DNA of 64,000 bases from Bacillus sp. OV166. Lineage in GTDB: Bacteria > Bacillota > Bacilli > Bacillales > Cytobacillaceae. The notes under the pieces were generated by a model, which was not told the DNA's origin, searched no databases, and saw only the letters and a list, made by a program, of their open reading frames with translations. The stretch spans positions 4,101,001-4,165,000 of the forward strand of contig NZ_FXWM01000001.1 of the NCBI RefSeq assembly GCF_900177675.1, in the 5' to 3' direction. The position numbers were made by a program, and so were the translations under genes. Positions 43,801 to 51,307 of this stretch are shown here, piece after piece. Position 1 is the stretch's first letter, and each line of letters opens with the position of its first letter.

Positions 43801-45654
43801 ATGCATTTGTTTCAACTTTACAATGGCTTCTGTCGTTTTAGTCGTCCATTTGGCAAAATCAAGGCTCATAAAATCCCCGGTAGTCCAGCCCTTTATCTGT
43901 TCCGTTGTCTGTTCGATCTTCTCCTCTATTCCCTGTATCTCATTGACTTTTTCTAAAAATACGTTGGATGGAGGCAATGATTTTAGGCTAGGTCTTACTA
44001 ACGATAGCGACTGAATATCTTCTTTTGCCAGAAGACCTAAAATTTCAAAAAATTTAATTAGTTTTTCGGTAGAGAATGGGAATGGCGAGTCTGATTTAAT
44101 GTTATCAGGTATCCAGGCATGACTTTCAAACTTCTTAAGCCATTTTGCTGCATCTAGTGGCTTTAATTCCATGTCACCAAACTTTTTTGGTATGCATTCC
44201 CTTTCTGCAGCATCATTAATCATTTGATTGATTCGTTCAATACTCCTCTTAGTGGTTTGTAATTCTCTTTTTAATCGCTCGATATTCTTTTGTAAAATTT
44301 CAGGTTGTTTTGAATCGATATTTTCGGCAATAACACGAACGGAGTCCTCGATTTCTTTGACTGATTTCGAGTCCCCTCCTAAAACACTTACACACAGTGG
44401 ACGAATTTCTTTAGGGATTTTATTTTTTAATACATGTAAAGCACGTTCCTTTTCACTAGTGACAAGTACTCTTTTCCCGTGTGCAAGAAGGTGACTAATC
44501 AAATTAGCAATCGTATGGCTTTTCCCTGTTCCAGGTGGCCCCTGTATAACTACACCACTATTAGCAGCTAATTTCTCAGCAATCAATTGCTGTTCTTTAT
44601 TAGCCGGCAATGGGAAAAGCAACTCCTGGCCCACTGCCTCCCAATCTGGGGATAGAACCTTTGGATCATCACCAGATTCACTTGTCGTAATTAATTTTTT
44701 TATGGATTCTGGAACTGGAAAACCTGCTTGTATTTTTTCAATGGCATTGGTTAATTCTTGCTGCCAAAACCTGCCACCTGTTTTTCTCAAGAATATGGCC
44801 GGACTATTAGAAATGATCGGTGTTGATACGCTTTTCAAACTGTCCTTTTTATCTGTCTTAAATAATCCTTCTGGGCTTATCGTATGAACAACTTCCTGCA
44901 AAAAGGACTTAATAGGATCCAATTGATTTGGTGAAAAATCAAGCTCTTGAATTTGATTTTCCATTTTCATAACCCGTGTGGCATTCGGAAAATCAATATG
45001 TAATAACATGTCTGTTTCCATCGCTGTTCCTTTGCTCGTAGGCAAGAGATGAAAAATACCTTTCTTTGCGTCAAAAGTAATTTCTAATTTCGTTACTAAA
45101 ATATGACGGGAGATTTGTTTATCATCAATTTTCCATTGAAGTAATCCATGCCCGCAAACAAGTTCTATGTCTTCCCCTTCACGTTCAAAGCGTTGATACA
45201 AGGTGAATAGGTCCGTATATAACTGTTGAATCTTCATTTTTGGGGATGCTTCTGCAGCCCACATTTCCCATTCTTCTATCCATTGTTGGTAACTAGTTTT
45301 TCGTTTTGGATCCTCATCAAATAATTCCATAATTTCTTTTTCTTCTTCATCTATGCCTATTACCAAGACCCCAAATACCGTGGGAGATTGCTCTGGATTA
45401 TCAAATTTAGTTACCCATTTTTTTAATTCAGATGGAACTTGGGGTACTGTAGGAATTTCTTGCTTATGTACCTCAAACCAAGCTTCTTCACCTGTCCCAC
45501 TCCCGCCAATATAAAAACCATCTATTTGTGGAATGTCCTTTTCCCACCATACCTGTTCATAATCATTAACAATACGAATAATCTTCTCGTTTAGATTTTT
45601 AACAGCAAGCAAATATTCAAAAATCCTTGCTATTTTCGCTGTTTCCGTTGACAT
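40873..45654 (-). CDS. SF1 helicase with C-terminal Vsr-like nuclease domain (1593 residues)
   Basis: An N-terminal domain of about 360 residues is followed by an AAA_11/AAA_12 (UPF1-like) superfamily 1 helicase: Walker A GPPGTGKS near 375, a long coiled-coil insert (about 450-900), VVIIDESSQ near 1050, EHFRCVPEI, AFQGDERDVIFLS and NVAASRPRDQ. Near 1378 lies a PD-(D/E)XK core of the Vsr/DUF559 type (AIECEGDMEWQ, WIFWRIRGS), then a linker and a C-terminal 65-residue domain ending RPGWFTSYMG. Proteins with this layout are typical of restriction or defence islands. It is a single transcript with its own terminator. A paralogue remnant lies beside it. Confidence 0.88.
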   Translation of the reverse strand: MSTETAKIARIFEYLLAVKNLNEKIIRIVNDYEQVWWEKDIPQIDGFYIGGSGTGEEAWFEVHKQEIPTVPQVPSELKKWVTKFDNPEQSPTVFGVLVIGIDEEEKEIMELFDEDPKRKTSYQQWIEEWEMWAAEASPKMKIQQLYTDLFTLYQRFEREGEDIELVCGHGLLQWKIDDKQISRHILVTKLEITFDAKKGIFHLLPTSKGTAMETDMLLHIDFPNATRVMKMENQIQELDFSPNQLDPIKSFLQEVVHTISPEGLFKTDKKDSLKSVSTPIISNSPAIFLRKTGGRFWQQELTNAIEKIQAGFPVPESIKKLITTSESGDDPKVLSPDWEAVGQELLFPLPANKEQQLIAEKLAANSGVVIQGPPGTGKSHTIANLISHLLAHGKRVLVTSEKERALHVLKNKIPKEIRPLCVSVLGGDSKSVKEIEDSVRVIAENIDSKQPEILQKNIERLKRELQTTKRSIERINQMINDAAERECIPKKFGDMELKPLDAAKWLKKFESHAWIPDNIKSDSPFPFSTEKLIKFFEILGLLAKEDIQSLSLVRPSLKSLPPSNVFLEKVNEIQGIEEKIEQTTEQIKGWTTGDFMSLDFAKWTTKTTEAIVKLKQMHNPKWLYTIIKDCVRESSQVPMWNQFIKEIDEKVIEIQILEKEIIEHKIVLTTNKILPELRDDLLVLNEKLSSNPKIGWLYKNLTGRKLKYLFEEIKVNTYPIRNSEDLTLVIKHIDLMIMKQKLSIKWNRVLDEIDGTKMEETQKRFALIIKEKCNQILNASNWVNNLEKEFEELFAVISMTGEHRFHEEQWLYELHQGLQAFHYKKTWHETQTFFQKIEVDLIAGMNQRHSHPLWNNLLDSLRKRNTTTWDAILSEVERLEGLEVDYQQLLELKSLLFDAAPKWTLELLETGGVGKPLIPPTDLEIAWIWRQVDAWLKELNAKQQIDHLEEHRKMAKLKEQKVIKELIAEATWKEQLERTTRTQKMSLFAWQKAIQRIGKGTGKYTRIYRQEASKEMKVARGAIPVWIMPIQRVIENFDLTEDMFDVVIIDESSQSNLFGLSALLRGKKAVIVGDENQISPENAFTEISDVHELITRYLFDIPNKMQFDIRTSLYDTASRVFDSKIVLKEHFRCVPEIIKFSNELMYGGMIDPLRLPFAKDMFTPPVKAVKVDDGYRLDNTTKVINIPEAEAIVDYIIECIKDPIYYQKSFGVITLLGNDQQKVIEGLILKKIVEEDIINRRLVVGDAYAFQGDERDVIFLSLVIAENKSFTSLGKKDALQRFNVAASRPRDQMILFHSVDANKLNPNDVRYRLLQHCLNHGETEEELVKEEHEFVSELERDIYTLISSKGYSVVPQVKVGTLGKAIDLVVEGERTRLAIECEGDMEWQGEEKWKEEIERQRVLERVGWIFWRIRGSVFYSNPEKTMESLFAKLSYMGIRPHNQQKETSNNVSPSVLKKEIILKKLNKQPVREKSKENFSTFKQNRNIKVEPPKNKTHSEQIALFSHELEGYHEQMDLIDLIDEAPESLYNYLTVKNYEVIDKRHKGGNLWLVGGAELRPLISELRQMGINFQFSIKGSRATKYRPGWFTSYMG

Positions 45655-46050
45655 GATCTCCCCACCTTATATAGGCTTTTTCTCTTAATATCATATTAGC
45701 ATAATTTGGGTATTATTAGACCTGTAGTAAATAAGGACCTTATAATATATTCGAAGATTAAAGCAAAAAGCACCCTTCGAATTTTTTGGAGGCTGCTAAA
45801 TAATTATATTTAAGACAAGAATACAGTTTGTTCTCACGCTTATACCAAGTGGCAATTAAGTTAAATTCCTCCTGTCCACTTACTTTTATCGGAATAATAA
45901 ACTTGAAATCTTCCTTGTAGGCTGGATATATTTAAATTTCATTGCCTAATTCAAATTTAATTACCTAAACTATTGCCACCTTACCACAACATTAAGATTG
46001 TCCAATTCTAGTAGAAAATGACAGCACCTAATAAATAAAAATAGAACAAA
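45655..46050. other. gene-free stretch
   Basis: AT-rich and without a supported gene. It lies between the helicase start and the inverted paralogue remnant. Confidence 0.35.
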
Positions 46051-46080
46051 AGAGGTTCCTGAATTTAAGAACCTCTCCTT
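46051..46080. terminator. hairpin with T-run
   Basis: AGAGGTTC pairs with GAACCTCT, followed by CCTTT on the + strand. No gene precedes it now; it may belong to the lost part of the locus. Confidence 0.45.
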
Positions 46081-46097
46081 TCCAAACCCTAATTAAG

Positions 46098-46744
46098 GCC
46101 GAATTGCCATGGAATGTGATGGTGATCATTGGCACGGACCCGACCGATATGACTACGATATGAAACGCCAGCGAATATTAGAAAGATGTGGATGGAGATT
46201 TTGGAGAGTTCGGGGAAGCGAATATTATTACAACCCTGAAAAAGCTCTCGATTCTCTATGGGAAACCCTTAAACAATATCAAATTGAACCGTCTGGAAGA
46301 ATTTATCTAAACAGACCGCCAAAAACGATGACTATTTCGCTTACAAGAAAGAATGAGCTTCAGGATGTTTCTGGAGATAAAGCTGAATTGGGACTGAAAT
46401 CAAATGAAACAAACCAATCCTTAAGGCCAGCTACTAGAGAGGAACATTCAATTCAATCTACAGTTCTTACTAAAGTGGAAACTCCAATAACTGAAACGAA
46501 AGCAGTGGTTGAACAGAAACACCTAACCATTGCTGAAGCAGGGTTAAAAGGATATTTAGAGAGCCTGGGGTATGAAGTTATTGACCAACGAGATAATCAT
46601 GGAGCCTTTTGGCTCGTGGGTGATATGGAGCAAAACGAGCTCATCTCAAAGCTCAAAGAACAAAATATTCACTTCTCTTATTCACCAAACGGTAGTATAT
46701 ATACAAACCGCAGGCCGGGATGGTATACAAATTTCCAAGGATAA
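46098..46744 (+). pseudogene. C-terminal remnant of a second helicase-nuclease, inverted
   Basis: The frame begins mid-protein after a stop at 46093 (GRIAMECDGDHWHGP) and encodes the same Vsr-like nuclease core (ECDGDHW, QRILERCGWRFWRVRGS) and C-terminal domain (YEVIDQRDNHGAFWLVG, ending RPGWYTNFQG) as the helicase at 40873-45654, with clear divergence. The helicase part is absent. It may still be translated from the internal ATG at 46109, but there is no good ribosome binding site. Confidence 0.8.
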
Positions 46745-46747
46745 TAC

Positions 46748-46777
46748 AAAGGGCACACCTTTTTGGGTGTGCCCTTT
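46748..46777 (+). terminator. intrinsic terminator after the remnant
   Basis: GGGCACACC pairs with GGTGTGCCC around a T-rich loop and is followed by TTT. Confidence 0.85.
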
Positions 46778-46901
46778 AATGGAAGTGCCTTTCAACCCCC
46801 AACAAGTTCAATGATAGGGACCCTATATCGAGATGAATAGTGGAACAACCTAAAACTCATACTCTATTTCCTTTTTCCGTTTTTTTGGTTATAATATATC
46901 T

Positions 46902-47049
46902 ATATAATTGCATAAAATAAAAAAAAGACCGCTGGTGCCATTAACACCACACGGTCAATGCAATAGCAGGTTCCCTGCAAGGGAATCAGCATTAAGCGGA
47001 AGTAATCCACCCAGGGCTGCTAAAACTCAAGGGTGGATTATTTTTTTTG
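46902..47049 (+). ncRNA. antisense antitoxin RNA of a type I toxin-antitoxin unit (RatA/SR4-like)
   Basis: A -10 box TATAAT (46890-46895) would start a + strand RNA near 46902. It ends at a strong terminator, AATCCACCC (47004-47012) with GGGTGGATT (47031-47039) and eight Ts. It overlaps the 3' part of the toxin message on the other strand, the layout of B. subtilis txpA/RatA and bsrG/SR4. The exact 5' end is inferred. Confidence 0.6.
46919..46956 (-). terminator. terminator of the toxin mRNA
   Basis: On the minus strand GACCG...TGGTG pairs with GGCACCA...CGGTC, followed by seven Ts. Confidence 0.75.
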
Positions 47050-47121
47050 GTTAAATGACAGAACGGCTACAATCAGGCTTGCAAATGCAAACGTAATCAT
47101 GAATGTTTCAAATACTGTCAT
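47038..47121 (-). CDS. holin-like type I toxin peptide
   Basis: The 27-residue peptide MTVFETFMITFAFASLIVAV continues LSFNQKK: a single membrane helix and a basic end, the form of the putative holin-like toxins of the TxpA/BsrG type in Firmicutes. AAAGGGGGTGATGCTTA precedes the ATG at 47121. Membrane insertion is the known mode of action. The antisense RNA on the + strand is its likely antitoxin. Confidence 0.82.
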   Translation of the reverse strand: MTVFETFMITFAFASLIVAVLSFNQKK

Positions 47122-47175
47122 TAAGCATCACCCCCTTTCTGATGGGAATGTGCTAACCACCCTTGAGAAATCCTC

Positions 47176-47229
47176 TTCTATCGCACTTCTATTTTAACAT
47201 GCAATAATAAAAATAGGAACATACGTTTT
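47176..47229 (-). promoter_or_regulatory. toxin promoter with LexA-like box
   Basis: On the minus strand TTCCTA and TAAAAT are 17 nt apart. The -35 overlaps AAAACGTATGTTCC (47216-47229), which fits the Bacillus LexA (DinR) site GAAC-N4-GTTC with one mismatch. SOS control of the toxin is a testable inference. Confidence 0.4.
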
Positions 47230-47357
47230 GTTTTTTAGATAAATAGATCGATCTGTACGAAATCATACTATGTTCGCTACTATATTAGCTGTCTCTTTAG
47301 CCCCTGAATAGGTGGGAAATTAGATATAGTTGGTCTGTCGTTCCATCACTCATACCC

Positions 47358-47941
47358 TTATTTCAGTTTAATTGTTTCATACTTTCCACCTGACCAACCT
47401 AGTCCAGATGAAACTTCTAATGAATAGATACATAAATCAGCAGGAACTTCCACTACAAACTTACCTTGTCGGGACATTTGAGGATTAACTTCTTCTAAAA
47501 ATAAGTTAGCCTCACCTAAAATCATCATAACCTCCCCCGTGTTCATAGGGTCAAATTCTGCCCTTTAATTTGGAAAAGGTTGCTATCCACCATTCTAGCT
47601 TTTATATCTAGGTTCTTAACTGTATAGCTAACGACAAGTAATATACCTGTGGTTGTAACAGAGTCAATAAATTGATTATCGCTTTTTAATTCTTTAGTTT
47701 CCTTTGCACCGTTAATTACATATTCAAACTTCCCTACCTTTACCGCTTCGCCGATACCATATGTCTTCTCAACTGGTGGAGCAGGAGTTTCTTCAACAGC
47801 AGGTTTTTCTTGGGTAACGACAGCTTCTTTTTTCTTCGGTTCTACCTTTACATCTTCCTCAGGTGCAAATACACTACCCATTACAACCCCTAAAGGACAT
47901 GTGTCCAGTGGAATACCGGAAACATGCCCATCTGATTGCAT
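47358..47941 (-). pseudogene. DUF4352-type exported protein, frameshifted
   Basis: The first frame (to TGA 47543) has a Pro/Glu/Lys-rich linker, then YGIGEAVKVGKFEYVINGA and LLVVSYTVKNLD, as in DUF4352 immunoglobulin-like domains. It breaks at GGGCAGAATTTGACC, where one missing base would give GREFDP and lead into the second frame (FVVEVPADLCIYSLEVSS). The signal peptide is also missing upstream, near a GTGTCAGGCAC repeat. The gene is probably dead. Confidence 0.7.
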
Positions 47942-47987
47942 AAAATTATATTTGTCTAACTATTTTGGTTCACTTCAAAATTGGCTC

Positions 47988-47998
47988 GTGTCAGGCAC
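47988..47998. repeat. GTGTCAGGCAC repeat-family copy
   Basis: An exact GTGTCAGGCAC lies between the DUF4352 pseudogene and ssuA, close to where the pseudogene's signal peptide should be. Confidence 0.6.
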
Positions 47999-48029
47999 TT
48001 TTATTAAATTTCTATTTTACCTTTTGATG

Positions 48030-49031
48030 TTATTTTTTTAAGGCTGCATCGATGTACTCATTATGGATCTGGTCTTTATAATTAAATGCTTTCTTGATGT
48101 ACCCTGCTTCAGCTAATGTGTCAATGGAATCTTGCTGTGCGTTAATAGACTCTTCAGTAAAAAGTATATTGGGTTTTTCCGCTGTGATGATCTTCTTAAT
48201 GAGAGCAGCTGGAAGTTTTGTTGCACGTGAATATATTTCAGATGCTTCATCCGGATTTTCAATTTGCCAATCGGCTGCTTTTTTGTATACTCTTAAATAT
48301 GCTTGAACAATCTCAGGATGTTCTTCCGCAAAGCCTTTCCTGGCAATAATTGCGCCAGGGGCATATATTTTTTTGTTTACATTTAGAGTTACTCCATTCC
48401 CTTTTTCAACATTATTTAGATAATAAGGATTCCACACTGACCATGCGTCTAATTTTTTGGATTCAAAGGCCGCTTGTGCATCATCGGGTTGAAGATTGAT
48501 GAGTTTCACATCATCTGTCGTTAAACCATTCGCTTTCAATGCTTTAATTAGATACACATGAGCCGTTGTACCAAGAGGAACACCAACGGTCCTGCCCTTT
48601 AAATCTTTAATCCTCTTAATATCCCCATTTTTTTGTACCAAAATCCGAACATTCGATTCTCCTGTACCGGTTTGGGCAATCACTTCAAATGGCAGTTTTT
48701 TATCTAGACCTGCTATTAACGCACCATCTCCTAAAAACGATAAATCAACACGATTTGAAGCCAGTGATTCTAATAGCGGTGGTCCACTTGTGAATTCACT
48801 CCATTTAACTTCGGCATTCATCGCCTTAAACTCTTCTTCGAACCAGCCCTTTTCCCGAGCAATGACTAATGGTCCCATTTTCCCATTTAAAGCAATATTC
48901 ACTTTAACCGGAGCACCTTTGTCAATACTTTTGGCATTCGTTTTTTCTGCGGAAGAACCGCATCCTGCTAATAAAAATATCATGGAAATGACCAAAAATA
49001 ATCCTAATAAATGCTTACGATAATTCTCCAT
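48030..49031 (-). CDS. ssuA: aliphatic sulfonate-binding lipoprotein SsuA
   Basis: The 333-residue protein has a lipoprotein signal (LLAGC at about 24), then the SsuA/TauA-type periplasmic-binding fold: VKVNIALNGKMGPLVIAREKGWFEEEF and FLGDGALIAG, with the C-terminal DSIDTLAEAGYI. It binds sulfonates outside the membrane and hands them to SsuC. GAGGAGG precedes the ATG. It lies behind tauD, with a terminator between them, while ssuB and ssuC are in the divergent unit. Confidence 0.92.
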   Translation of the reverse strand: MENYRKHLLGLFLVISMIFLLAGCGSSAEKTNAKSIDKGAPVKVNIALNGKMGPLVIAREKGWFEEEFKAMNAEVKWSEFTSGPPLLESLASNRVDLSFLGDGALIAGLDKKLPFEVIAQTGTGESNVRILVQKNGDIKRIKDLKGRTVGVPLGTTAHVYLIKALKANGLTTDDVKLINLQPDDAQAAFESKKLDAWSVWNPYYLNNVEKGNGVTLNVNKKIYAPGAIIARKGFAEEHPEIVQAYLRVYKKAADWQIENPDEASEIYSRATKLPAALIKKIITAEKPNILFTEESINAQQDSIDTLAEAGYIKKAFNYKDQIHNEYIDAALKK

Positions 49032-49085
49032 ATTTTAACCTCCTCGTATGACATGGCTTCACCCGCCTGCATGTGTGTATGATAA

Positions 49086-49130
49086 GAAAAGAGGTCCGAC
49101 AATGAGCGTGATCTCCTTATCGGAACCTCT
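49086..49130 (-). terminator. terminator/attenuator between tauD and ssuA
   Basis: On the minus strand AGAGGTTCCGA pairs with TCGGACCTCT, followed by TTTCTT. The loop side carries CACGCTCA, also seen in the tauD leader terminator. ssuA would need read-through or its own promoter. Confidence 0.75.
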
Positions 49131-49151
49131 AATTATTCAATTGGTTAGATT

Positions 49152-50045
49152 TTATTTTTTAACTATTAATCTGCTTACTTCATTTTCCTGATTAACGGGT
49201 ACGTTTTTTCCGACTGTTACACGTCGTACAACGCGATGACGATCTCCGTAGTCTGCAACCGCATAATGTTGCGTGGCCAAGTTATCCCAAATGACCACAT
49301 CCCCTTCCGTCCATTTCCAGCGTACGGTATTTTCTAGACGGGTCACATAAGAATCAAAGATACTTAACAATCTTTCAGATTCACTTGTTGTATAGCCTTC
49401 TAACTTTCCTGCAAATCCTCCTAATAACAAATGCTTTTTCCCTGTTTCTGCGTGAACATGAACAACTGGATGTCTCGTTTTAAAAACTGTTGATTCAAAA
49501 ACAGCACGATATTTTTTTGTAACTTCATTAACATTAATATCACTTTGTTTAAACTGTGCATAATCAAATTCATTTGAATGAATTCCCCATAACTTATCTC
49601 CTAATCTTTTCAAGCCCTCCGGAAGGTCATCATACGCTGTATTCGTATTTGCCCAAACTGTATCACCGCCAACTTCCGGAATTGTTACCCCTCTTAATAT
49701 GGAGTATTTCGGAACTTCAGGAACAAACGTAACATCAGTATGCCAATGATTCGCTTTTGCACCTACCTCAGAGTCCAGCTCAAAAATATAGTTTGTATTA
49801 TTTTTTACCGGTACGGTCGGATGAGCATATGGTTCACCTAATAATGTTGCAAATGCTTCTTGGCTCGCATCCGTTAAATGATTTTGACCCTTGAAAAATA
49901 CTACCTTGTACTCGTTTAGCGCTTGTTTAATTTCATTTAAAATACTTGATTCTAAATCCCCGCTTAATTGAACACCTTGAATTTCCGCACCAATTCTTCC
50001 TGCTTGCGGTACCACTTTTAATTGTTTTGTTTGAAAAGCTGTCAT
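49152..50045 (-). CDS. TauD-family alpha-ketoglutarate-dependent dioxygenase
   Basis: The enzyme uses Fe(II) and 2-oxoglutarate to release sulfite from taurine or other sulfonates. Iron ligands are visible: HWHTDVTF (HxD) near 100, and a distal His in the late HYAV/DYGDRHRVVRRVTV region, whose Arg binds 2-oxoglutarate. The start at 50045 follows GGAGGAATTTGAAA; a longer frame lacks a site. At about 297 residues it is normal for the family. It opens a leftward unit with ssuA; the leader has a promoter, a conserved element and a terminator. Confidence 0.92.
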   Translation of the reverse strand: MTAFQTKQLKVVPQAGRIGAEIQGVQLSGDLESSILNEIKQALNEYKVVFFKGQNHLTDASQEAFATLLGEPYAHPTVPVKNNTNYIFELDSEVGAKANHWHTDVTFVPEVPKYSILRGVTIPEVGGDTVWANTNTAYDDLPEGLKRLGDKLWGIHSNEFDYAQFKQSDINVNEVTKKYRAVFESTVFKTRHPVVHVHAETGKKHLLLGGFAGKLEGYTTSESERLLSIFDSYVTRLENTVRWKWTEGDVVIWDNLATQHYAVADYGDRHRVVRRVTVGKNVPVNQENEVSRLIVKK

Positions 50046-50170
50046 TTTCAAATTCCTCCTAATAATCATGTTTTATTTTTTTCAAATACAGCGTAAATCT
50101 CTCTTGAACCGCCTCCTGACTTTTTATTTCCCACCTAACCCAGTGATATAGTCAGCTTAATGATTCGTTC

Positions 50171-50228
50171 AAAAAACAAAAAGAGATCCAACAAAGTGAG
50201 CGTGGAAGCTTCTCTTTGTTAAATCTCT
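50171..50228 (-). terminator. leader terminator (attenuator) upstream of tauD
   Basis: On the minus strand AGAGAT and AACAAAG pair with CTTTGTT and ATCTCT, followed by TTTTTGTTTTTT. It lies between the tauD promoter and the gene, about 125 nt before the start, so it would stop transcription unless relieved. Confidence 0.8.
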
Positions 50229-50244
50229 AGTCGACTAGTGGATT
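50222..50244 (-). promoter_or_regulatory. conserved leader element before the tauD attenuator
   Basis: A 23-nt element (AATC-CACTAGTC-GACT-AGAGATT) runs directly into the terminator stem. The ssuB leader has the same element at 50426-50448 with 20 of 23 identical positions, in the same position relative to its own terminator. Confidence 0.7.
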
Positions 50245-50298
50245 CTTATCACTTTTATTTAATTGGACTAAATTGGTAAGTGGTTTGTTTATGAATGC

Positions 50299-50328
50299 AT
50301 CTTAACAGGGTTCGAAATAGTCTGTCAA
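50299..50328 (-). promoter_or_regulatory. sigma-A promoter of tauD
   Basis: TTGACA (50328-50323) and TAAGAT (50304-50299) with an 18-nt spacer and an upstream TG. It would start a leader of about 245 nt. Confidence 0.65.
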
Positions 50329-50425
50329 TTATTTTTTTAAGTAATCCTATAAATTTAGTTGGTTTTAAAGTATTGAATATTAATAATAACCATGGTAAGT
50401 TATTATCAATTAATTCATTCGAATG

Positions 50426-50448
50426 AATCGACTAGTCTACTGGAGATT
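50426..50448 (+). promoter_or_regulatory. conserved leader element before the ssuB attenuator
   Basis: AATC-GACTAGTC-TACT-GGAGATT, the inverted partner of 50222-50244. Its last bases are the 5' strand of the ssuB leader terminator. An ATTCATTCGAATGAAT palindrome lies just upstream (50413-50428). Confidence 0.7.
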
Positions 50449-50491
50449 CGGCGAAAAGACACATATGTCTTTTCGCTGAATCTCTTTTTTT
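50443..50491 (+). terminator. leader terminator (attenuator) upstream of ssuB
   Basis: An 18-bp stem (GAGATTCGGCGAAAAGAC with GTCTTTTCGCTGAATCTC, one G-T pair), a 6-nt loop and a run of seven Ts, only 25 nt before the gene. A terminator in this place implies regulated read-through. Confidence 0.85.
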
Positions 50492-50515
50492 ATTTTAGAA
50501 AGGATGATGAGCATT

Positions 50516-51283
50516 ATGGTATCAACAGTGGAAATAAATCATGTAAGAAAAACTTTTAATAGTGACAATGAAAGCATTAAAGTTTTAGAGGATTTTAATC
50601 TCGGTGTAAAAAATGGTGAGTTTATGACCATTATTGGTCCCAGCGGTTGCGGAAAAAGTACATTATTAAAATTGATTGCAGGACTTGATTTAGATTTTGA
50701 AGGCGAGATTAAGATAGCTGAAAAGGCAGTGAATGGCCCCTCTAAGGATCGCGGATTTATTTTTCAAGAGCATCGTTTGTTTCCCTGGTTAAACGTAGAA
50801 AAAAATATTGCAGGTAATCTGTCATTAAAAGATCCGGATATACGTTCAAAAGTGGACCATTTAATTTCACTTGTAAAACTTAAAGGATTTGAAAAAGCAT
50901 ATCCGCGTCAATTATCCGGGGGAATGTCACAACGTGTGGCAATTGCCAGGGCCTTGCTGCGAAATCCTGAAGTGTTATTGTTAGATGAACCGTTTGGCGC
51001 ATTAGATGCATTCACTCGCAACCATCTCCAAGAAGCTTTACTTGAAATATGGGAGGAAAATCAGACGACAATGATGCTTGTAACCCACGATATTGATGAG
51101 GCAATCTTTTTGTCATCTAAAGTCGTAGTCATGGATGCAAAGCCAGGGCGAATAAAGGGTATTGTACCTATTGATTTGCCTTATCCAAGAACAAGGATCA
51201 GTAAAGCTTTCCAAGAATACAGAACCGTTATCTTGAAATACCTTGATCACCAAGTTAATGAAATAGAAGATTGGAGCATTTAA
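50516..51283 (+). CDS. ssuB: sulfonate ABC transporter ATPase SsuB
   Basis: This ABC ATPase has Walker A GPSGCGKST, the Q-loop FQEHRLFPW, signature LSGGMSQRVAIARAL, Walker B VLLLDEPFGALD and the H-loop THDIDEA. This matches the SsuB/TauB/NrtD group. ATG codons at 50504, 50507 and 50516 follow GAAAGG; 50516 has the least bad spacing and matches homologues' starts. It is followed by ssuC after 24 nt and powers sulfonate import with SsuA, which is coded divergently. Confidence 0.93.
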   Translation: MVSTVEINHVRKTFNSDNESIKVLEDFNLGVKNGEFMTIIGPSGCGKSTLLKLIAGLDLDFEGEIKIAEKAVNGPSKDRGFIFQEHRLFPWLNVEKNIAGNLSLKDPDIRSKVDHLISLVKLKGFEKAYPRQLSGGMSQRVAIARALLRNPEVLLLDEPFGALDAFTRNHLQEALLEIWEENQTTMMLVTHDIDEAIFLSSKVVVMDAKPGRIKGIVPIDLPYPRTRISKAFQEYRTVILKYLDHQVNEIEDWSI

Positions 51284-51307
51284 CTAAAAAAAGAAAGGAT
51301 GATATAA

